From an uncultured Brevundimonas sp. (GTDB lineage: Bacteria > Pseudomonadota > Alphaproteobacteria > Caulobacterales > Caulobacteraceae): a stretch of 10,466 bases of DNA. The translations under genes and the position numbers were made by a program. Positions 6,550-10,466 of this stretch are shown here, piece by piece; position 1 is the stretch's first letter, and each line of letters starts with the position of its first letter. The notes beneath the pieces were generated by a model. That model was not told the origin of the DNA. It did not search any database and was given only the letters and a program-made list of their open reading frames with translations. The stretch is from NCBI GenBank assembly GCA_946481405.1, contig CAMLNY010000011.1, positions 1-10,466 of the forward strand, written 5' to 3'.

Positions 6550-7152
6550 ATGCACATTCGGAAGTTGCTTGCTCTGGGACTGTTCGCTCTCACCGGGTGC
6601 GCCTCCTTTCCGCAGAGGCCGGTTCTGACCGGCTACGATCCGGCGCCCTACGGCGATGCGTTCAGAGCCGCGGCGACAGAAGCCGTCATTCGCAGCCGGC
6701 TGGGCGCGGGCTTCTACGAGGTCTTTCAGGACAAGGCCCATACGATCAACATGTCCGGGCGCTGCACGGAGGCCGCCCTCGAGCAATTCCTGGCGAAGGA
6801 CATCGGATGCTGGCTGCTGTTCCCCGGCGACAATGCTGAGTGCCGCGAGCAGGATCTCTGCATCCGTCTTCTGGCCGATCGCCGGCTCTTCAGCGATCCG
6901 GCCATCCGGTCGGATATCGAACAGGCGTTACTGAAGCCGTGCGACGCCCTGACGTCTCCGGAGACGGTTCTTCAACCGCGCTGGCCGTCGAGGGTCGGGA
7001 AGACCGCGGCCGCCAGTTGGGCCATCCTGCGATGTGGAAGCCGACGTCAGGTCATCGGGCGTGAGATCGTCGTGCAGGAAGAAGGGGCGGACGCCGTGAT
7101 CCTCTTCCGGTTCGAACTGACTGACGCCGCAAGATCGTCGCCTCTGGCTTAA
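6550..7152 (+). CDS. Unrecognised cysteine-rich lipoprotein
   Basis: I do not recognise a family. The 200-residue product begins with a textbook lipoprotein signal, MHIRKLLALGLFALTGC, with C17 as the lipid anchor and Ala at +2, which predicts the outer membrane. The rest is a mixed globular sequence with six further cysteines at 72, 87, 98, 104, 131 and 162, enough for three disulfides in the periplasm. A helical part spans about 33-60. The C-terminal segment (about 155-192) looks like beta strands (ASWAILRCG, REIVVQEEGADAVILFRFEL). The ATG at 6550 is chosen because the signal peptide begins there, although its ribosome site is poor. The ATG at 6481 has a good GGAGG but would put 23 residues before the signal. 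It faces the FAD-dehydrogenase gene, and the two stop codons overlap. Confidence 0.8.
   Translation: MHIRKLLALGLFALTGCASFPQRPVLTGYDPAPYGDAFRAAATEAVIRSRLGAGFYEVFQDKAHTINMSGRCTEAALEQFLAKDIGCWLLFPGDNAECREQDLCIRLLADRRLFSDPAIRSDIEQALLKPCDALTSPETVLQPRWPSRVGKTAAASWAILRCGSRRQVIGREIVVQEEGADAVILFRFELTDAARSSPLA
7149..7152. other. Shared TTAA stop codons of convergent genes
   Basis: The palindrome TTAA supplies TAA at 7150-7152 for the plus-strand lipoprotein gene and TAA at 7151-7149 for the minus-strand flavoprotein gene. The two coding regions therefore overlap by four bases with no room for a terminator between them, so any terminator must lie inside the opposing gene. Confidence 0.95.
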
Positions 7153-8762
7153 ACCACCCCATCCCCCACCGTCGACCGCGCCACAGCCTCCGCCACCTTG
7201 ATCCCGTCCACGGCGGCCGAGAGGATGCCGCCCGCGTAGCCGGCGCCTTCGCCGGCGGGGAACAGGCCGCGCACGTTCAGGCTCTGGAAGTCGGCGCCGC
7301 GCGTCATGCGGATGGGCGAGGAGCTGCGTGTCTCCACCCCCGTCAGCACGGCCTGGGCGTCGTCATAGCGGGGGATTTTTCGGCCGAACACGGGCAGGGC
7401 CTCGCGCATGGCGGCGATCACATACTCCGGCATCAGGGGCGCCAGGTCGGTCGGGGTCACGCCGGGTTTGTAGCTTGGCACCACCTCGCCCAGCGCCGTC
7501 GACGGCCGTCCCGCCAGGAAGTCGCCGACCAGCTGGCCCGGCGCGAAATAGTCGCCGCCCCCGGCCTGATAGGCGCGGGTCTCCAGATCGCGTTGCAGCT
7601 CGATCCCCGCCAGCGGATGGTCGCTCGGATAGTCCTCGGGCGAGATGCCGACCACGAAGCCCGAGTTGGCGTTCCGCTCGTTGCGTGAATACTGGCTCAT
7701 GCCGTTGGTGACGACGCGGCCCGGCTCGCTGGTCGCCGCCACCACCGTCCCGCCCGGGCACATGCAGAAGCTGTAGACCGTCCGCCCGTTCGAACAGTGG
7801 TGCGACAGGGAATAGGCCGCCGCCCCCAGATCGGGGTGCCCCGCGCACGGACCGAACAGGGCCCGGTCGATCCACGATTGCGGATGCTCGATGCGGAAGC
7901 CGATGGAGAAGGGCTTGGCCTCGATATGGACGCCCCGCTCGTGCAGGGTCTGGAAGGTGTCGCGCGACGAATGGCCGATGGCGAAGACCACATGGTCCGC
8001 CTCCAGCACCTCGCCCGTGTGCAGGCGCAGGCCCCGCAGACGGCCCTGATCCAGCTCGATGTCCACGACCCGATGCTCGAACCGGTATTCGCCGCCCAGA
8101 GCCTCGATCTTCTCGCGCATGGCCTCGACCATGGTCACCAGGCGGAAGGTGCCGATGTGCGGATGGGCCTCGGTCAGGATCTCCTCGGGCGCCCCGGCCG
8201 CAACGAACTCGGTCAGCACCTTGCGGGCCAGGAAGCGCGGATCCTTGATCTGGCTGTAGAGCTTGCCGTCGGAGAAGGTGCCGGCCCCGCCCTCGCCGAA
8301 CTGCACGTTCGACTCGGGGTGCAGCTGGCTCTTGCGCCACAGCGCCCAGGTGTCCCTGGTTCGCTCCCGCACCACCTTGCCCCGGTCCAGAATGATCGGC
8401 CTGAACCCCATCTCGGCCAGGATCAGCCCGGCGAACAGCCCACACGGCCCGGCCCCGATGACGACGGGCCTCAGAGGCATATCCTTCGGCGCTGTCGCGA
8501 CAGGACGATAGGCGACGTCGGGCGTCGGCTTCACATGCGGGTCTTCGGCGAACCGCGCCAGCACCGCTGCCTCGTCCCGGACTTCGACGTCCAGGATATA
8601 GACCTTCAGGATCGCCGACTTCTTCCGTGCGTCATGCGCCCGCTTCCACACCGACCACGAGATCAGGTCGGGCTCGGACACGCCCAGACGCTCCGTGATC
8701 GCGGCGGGCAGGGCCTCCGGCGGGTGGTCGAGGGGCAGCTTGATTTCGGACAGGCGCAACAT
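7149..8762 (-). CDS. FAD-dependent dehydrogenase, COG2509 type
   Basis: This is a predicted cytoplasmic flavoprotein of the widespread but uncharacterised COG2509 (NAD(P)/FAD-dependent oxidoreductase) group. In the 537-residue product an N-terminal domain (1-90; opening MLRLSEIKLPLDHPPEAL, with RAHDARKKSAILKVY at 41-55) resembles the small alpha/beta domain seen before the flavin domain in this group. The dinucleotide-binding motif VIGAGPCGLFAGLILAEMG is at 101-119, ending in the acidic LDRG (125-128). The family-typical segments QFGEGGAGTFSDGKL (154-168), SFCMCPGGTVVAATSEPG (331-348) and ETRSSSPIRM (477-486) are present, as is the C-terminal flavin loop GLFPAGEGAGYAGGILSAA (499-517). The CMC pair at 333-335 may matter for redox, but this is unproven. 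The start at 8762 is chosen because it gives the usual MLRL opening; an ATG at 8798 adds 12 residues with no support. The substrate is unknown. Confidence 0.92.
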   Translation of the reverse strand: MLRLSEIKLPLDHPPEALPAAITERLGVSEPDLISWSVWKRAHDARKKSAILKVYILDVEVRDEAAVLARFAEDPHVKPTPDVAYRPVATAPKDMPLRPVVIGAGPCGLFAGLILAEMGFRPIILDRGKVVRERTRDTWALWRKSQLHPESNVQFGEGGAGTFSDGKLYSQIKDPRFLARKVLTEFVAAGAPEEILTEAHPHIGTFRLVTMVEAMREKIEALGGEYRFEHRVVDIELDQGRLRGLRLHTGEVLEADHVVFAIGHSSRDTFQTLHERGVHIEAKPFSIGFRIEHPQSWIDRALFGPCAGHPDLGAAAYSLSHHCSNGRTVYSFCMCPGGTVVAATSEPGRVVTNGMSQYSRNERNANSGFVVGISPEDYPSDHPLAGIELQRDLETRAYQAGGGDYFAPGQLVGDFLAGRPSTALGEVVPSYKPGVTPTDLAPLMPEYVIAAMREALPVFGRKIPRYDDAQAVLTGVETRSSSPIRMTRGADFQSLNVRGLFPAGEGAGYAGGILSAAVDGIKVAEAVARSTVGDGVV

Positions 8763-8796
8763 CGGCGGCCTTGTAGCCGCTCGTGATGGCAAAGGC

Positions 8797-8922
8797 ATGG
8801 AGAAGATCGGCGTCGCGTTCCGGCTCGGAATGATGATTTTCCGCCCGCGGAGGAACGTTCAAGCCGGCAAGCGCTTCAAGTCTGTCGACCGCTTCGGGCC
8901 CAAGCTTGGCATCAAGCGGTAG
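8797..8922 (+). CDS. Possible small basic protein (41 residues)
   Basis: A short open frame starts just beyond the flavoprotein start, on the opposite strand, and reads MEKIGVAFRLGMMIFRPRRN followed by a basic tail ending in GPKLGIKR. AAAGG lies close before the ATG; a second start pair is at 8830. The product is very basic, with a short hydrophobic patch. I know no family it matches, and chance open frames of this length are common in GC-rich DNA, so this is only a candidate. Confidence 0.25.
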   Translation: MEKIGVAFRLGMMIFRPRRNVQAGKRFKSVDRFGPKLGIKR

Positions 8923-9037
8923 ACAGTCGAAAATGGTTAATATAACCGTGGTTCAGGCGGTTCGCAGACCTCCCTCCAGGGTTCGCCTGTCAGGGGAAAA
9001 AGCGAGTTCTCGCAGGGACTTGAGAGGGGAGCTGAAA
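8923..9037 (+). promoter_or_regulatory. Leader region of the heptad-repeat/L,D-transpeptidase operon
   Basis: This stretch upstream of the plus-strand operon contains an AT-rich inverted repeat GGTTA-ATA-TAACC at 8935-8947, about 90 nt before the start codon. It also contains a near-repeated GGTTC element (GTGGTTCAGGCGGTTCGC, about 8948-8965, and GGGTTCGCC, about 8979-8987). These could be operator or promoter parts. The strong ribosome site GGGGAG lies at 9026-9031, just before the ATG at 9038. No sigma consensus is clear. Confidence 0.3.
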
Positions 9038-9667
9038 ATGGATCCGATCACTTCGATCGTGGCCTCCATGCTGATCTCGGGCGCTGCAGCGCCGGACGGC
9101 CATGGCTGCCCCGAAGCGCCGCACTACGGCGACGTGCCCTGCTCGTGCACGCGCGTCGTCGACTTCTACGGTCCGTGGACCGGCGGTGGCGCAGGCTGGC
9201 CGGGACCGGGCGGCTGGGGACCGCCGATCAACAATCCGGGACCCGCGATTCACGTCTCGGCGCCCGGCGTTCGCGTGATCGGGCGCCCGATCAACGTCGC
9301 CGGCCCGGCCGTCTACATCGCCGCCCCGCCCGTCTATGTCGACGCGCCGCCGATCCGCATCGCCCCGGCCCAGATCTACGTCCAGCGTCCGGAGGTCCAT
9401 GTCCGTCCGTCGCAGGTCCTGATCGAGCCGCCGCAGGTTCATTTCTCGGACTGCGACGACGGCACGGTCTGCACGCCTGTCGAAGACGGCAGTGGCGGGG
9501 GCCACGGGGCAGTTCCGCCTTCGATGGGCGAGTCCGCCGTGCTTTCGTCAAGGGTGTCGCCGCCCCCTCCGCCGCCCGCGCCCGAGGCCGGTGCGCCTCC
9601 GTCCGGCATGCAGCCGCCCCCTCCGCCCCGCGCCCCATACTATCCCCCCAGACAGGATCGAAACTGA
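9038..9667 (+). CDS. Unrecognised exported(?) protein with ten heptad repeats and polyproline tail
   Basis: I do not recognise a family. The 209-residue product has four parts. Residues 1-18 are hydrophobic and signal-like (ITSIVASMLISGAAA) but lack the usual basic start. Residues 19-68 hold C24, C35 and C37 and a Gly/Pro/Trp-rich stretch (GPWTGGGAGWPGPGGWGPP). Residues 69-138 are ten tandem 7-residue units of the pattern P-x-[VI]-x-[VI]-x-x, for example PAVYIAA, PPVYVDA, PPIRIAP, PEVHVRP and PQVHFSD. Residues 139-209 hold C139 and C145 followed by a low-complexity tail with PPPPPP at 175-180 and PPPPP at 193-197. Alternating hydrophobics with fixed spacing suggest stacked beta strands. GGGGAG 6-7 nt upstream supports this ATG; a TTG at 9020 would add a basic RGELK start but has no proper ribosome site. 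The next gene begins 2 nt after the stop. Confidence 0.8.
   Translation: MDPITSIVASMLISGAAAPDGHGCPEAPHYGDVPCSCTRVVDFYGPWTGGGAGWPGPGGWGPPINNPGPAIHVSAPGVRVIGRPINVAGPAVYIAAPPVYVDAPPIRIAPAQIYVQRPEVHVRPSQVLIEPPQVHFSDCDDGTVCTPVEDGSGGGHGAVPPSMGESAVLSSRVSPPPPPPAPEAGAPPSGMQPPPPPRAPYYPPRQDRN
9242..9451 (+). repeat. Ten tandem 21-bp (heptad) coding repeats
   Basis: Codons 69-138 divide without gaps into ten 7-residue units: PAIHVSA, PGVRVIG, RPINVAG, PAVYIAA, PPVYVDA, PPIRIAP, AQIYVQR, PEVHVRP, SQVLIEP, PQVHFSD. Positions 3 and 5 are Val, Ile or (once) Phe in every unit except the third, where position 3 is Ile and position 5 Val within RPINVAG, so the rule holds throughout. Proline dominates position 1 or 2. 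The DNA copies have diverged, so the period is kept by selection on protein pattern, not recent duplication. Confidence 0.9.
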
Positions 9668-9669
9668 CT

Positions 9670-10380
9670 GTGACGGCCGACGCCCGCGTACGGACGACAG
9701 CGCCGACGGGCAGCCCTGCCGCCCGGAGCCGCAGGATCCGGCGAGCGGTCGGCGCCGCTGGTCTGGCTCTCGGGCTCATTTTCGCCCTGTCCTCCACGGC
9801 GGTCGCGCGACCGTACCCTGCACTCGACCCGGCGGACGCCGTCGAACGGGGCGCCTCGCCCGCCGTTCAACAGCTGAAGTCATGGGTTCTCGCGACCGGC
9901 GACAATCAGGGCCTGCCCTTCGTCCTCATCGACAAGGTCAACGCCCGCGTCTTCGCTTTCAGCCGCGACGGGATGCTGCTGGGGGATGCCCCCGTTCTTC
10001 TGGGTCTGGCGCGAGGCGATATCGCCCCGCCCGACATCGGCGAACGTCCCCTGTCCGCCATCGGGCCGGAAGACCGCATCACGCCGTCGGGGCGGTATGT
10101 CGCCGGGATCGGGGATAATCTGACCGGGAAAAACGTGCTCTGGATCGACTATGCCGGCGCGCTCTCGCTGCATCGCGTCGTGGCGGGCCGACCGGCCGAC
10201 CGTCGTCTGCAACGCCTGACCTCGCCGACCGTCGAGGACAACCGCATCTCCTACGGGTGCGTGAACGTCCCGGTCGCCTTCTTCGAGGAGACCATCGAAC
10301 CGGCCTTCAGCGGCACGGCGGGGATCGTCTACATTCTGCCCGAGACCATGTCGCTCGCCGAGGTTTTCCCGGGCGCCTGA
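9670..10380 (+). CDS. YkuD-type L,D-transpeptidase-like exported protein
   Basis: L,D-transpeptidases act in the periplasm on peptidoglycan, making 3-3 cross-links or joining proteins to the wall through a catalytic cysteine. In the 236-residue product a long basic n-region (RSRRIRR, 19-25) precedes a hydrophobic core (about 27-43) and a signal cleavage site near AVA-R (45-48). The catalytic part has H168 (LSLHRV) and RISYGCVNVPVAFFEETIEP (192-211), where S194-x-G196-C197-V-N199 matches the YkuD S/T-x-G-C-x-R/N core, with Tyr in place of the common His before Gly. ERPLSAIGPEDRITPSGRYV (125-144) is also typical of this branch. The start is GTG at 9670, the only usable in-frame start before the signal; an AGGA lies 12 nt upstream. 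Only 2 nt separate it from the preceding repeat-protein gene, so translational coupling is likely. Confidence 0.86.
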   Translation: MTADARVRTTAPTGSPAARSRRIRRAVGAAGLALGLIFALSSTAVARPYPALDPADAVERGASPAVQQLKSWVLATGDNQGLPFVLIDKVNARVFAFSRDGMLLGDAPVLLGLARGDIAPPDIGERPLSAIGPEDRITPSGRYVAGIGDNLTGKNVLWIDYAGALSLHRVVAGRPADRRLQRLTSPTVEDNRISYGCVNVPVAFFEETIEPAFSGTAGIVYILPETMSLAEVFPGA

Positions 10381-10466
10381 TCGGTTTTTGGGACGACGGC
10401 GCGACCACTCAACGCCGCGTAAATGTCAGCAGTTGGCGACTTCCTCGGTTCCACCGTCTTGAGCCC
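10381..10466. other. Downstream non-coding end of window
   Basis: These 86 bp follow the L,D-transpeptidase stop. A TTTTT run lies at 10384-10388, but no convincing hairpin precedes it, so I do not call a terminator. No gene start or RNA is supported. Confidence 0.4.

Noticed and set aside
7797..8786. Long plus-strand open frame opposite the flavoprotein gene
   Set aside because: The flavin-binding motifs on the minus strand settle the coding strand; the plus frame has no domain signal.
9145..9669. Upstream extension of the L,D-transpeptidase frame into the repeat-protein gene
   Set aside because: It would bury the signal peptide about 190 residues inside the protein; the Arg-rich extension is the shifted frame of the repeat gene. 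The GTG at 9670 fits better.
10381..10400. Intrinsic terminator after the L,D-transpeptidase gene
   Set aside because: There is a T-run but no stable GC stem directly before it.

Overview
This is a GC-rich (roughly two-thirds G+C by eye) chromosomal window from an alphaproteobacterium. The E. coli-type MotA, the FATP-type acyl-CoA synthetase and the GGAAC-type promoter element fit Caulobacterales, and Brevundimonas is my best guess. That placement is inference from gene content and protein style; there is no rRNA gene here to confirm it. I see no tRNA, rRNA, CRISPR array, transposase, integrase or phage gene, so this looks like ordinary chromosome.

Layout. (1) 1-647, minus: 5' part of motA, the flagellar stator subunit, cut by the window start. 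(2) 728-2656, minus: a FATP/FadD6-type long-chain acyl-CoA synthetase. It carries a 43-codon in-frame insertion near its N-terminus, bounded by an exact 20-bp direct repeat. (3) 3008-3562, plus: a single-pass membrane protein with a long Pro/Ala-rich tail, preceded by a possible general-stress (EcfG/SigT-like) promoter and closed by a strong intrinsic terminator. (4) 6437 down to 3622, minus: a probable three-gene operon, DUF1206 six-helix membrane protein -> lipocalin lipoprotein (Blc-like) -> PQQ-type sugar/sorbosone dehydrogenase lipoprotein. (5) 6550-7152, plus: an unrecognised cysteine-rich lipoprotein. Its stop codon shares the palindrome TTAA with the stop of (6) 8762-7149, minus: a COG2509-type FAD-dependent dehydrogenase. 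(7) 9038-10380, plus: an unrecognised protein with ten tandem heptads and a polyproline tail, followed 2 nt later by a YkuD-type L,D-transpeptidase-like protein. The last 86 bp hold no gene I can support.

Many products are envelope-directed: stator, inner-membrane proteins, three lipoproteins, and an exported transpeptidase with its repeat-protein partner. The items most worth a second look are the heptad-repeat protein paired with the L,D-transpeptidase, and the repeat-flanked insertion in the acyl-CoA synthetase. On its antisense strand that insertion reads like the N-terminus of a membrane protein.
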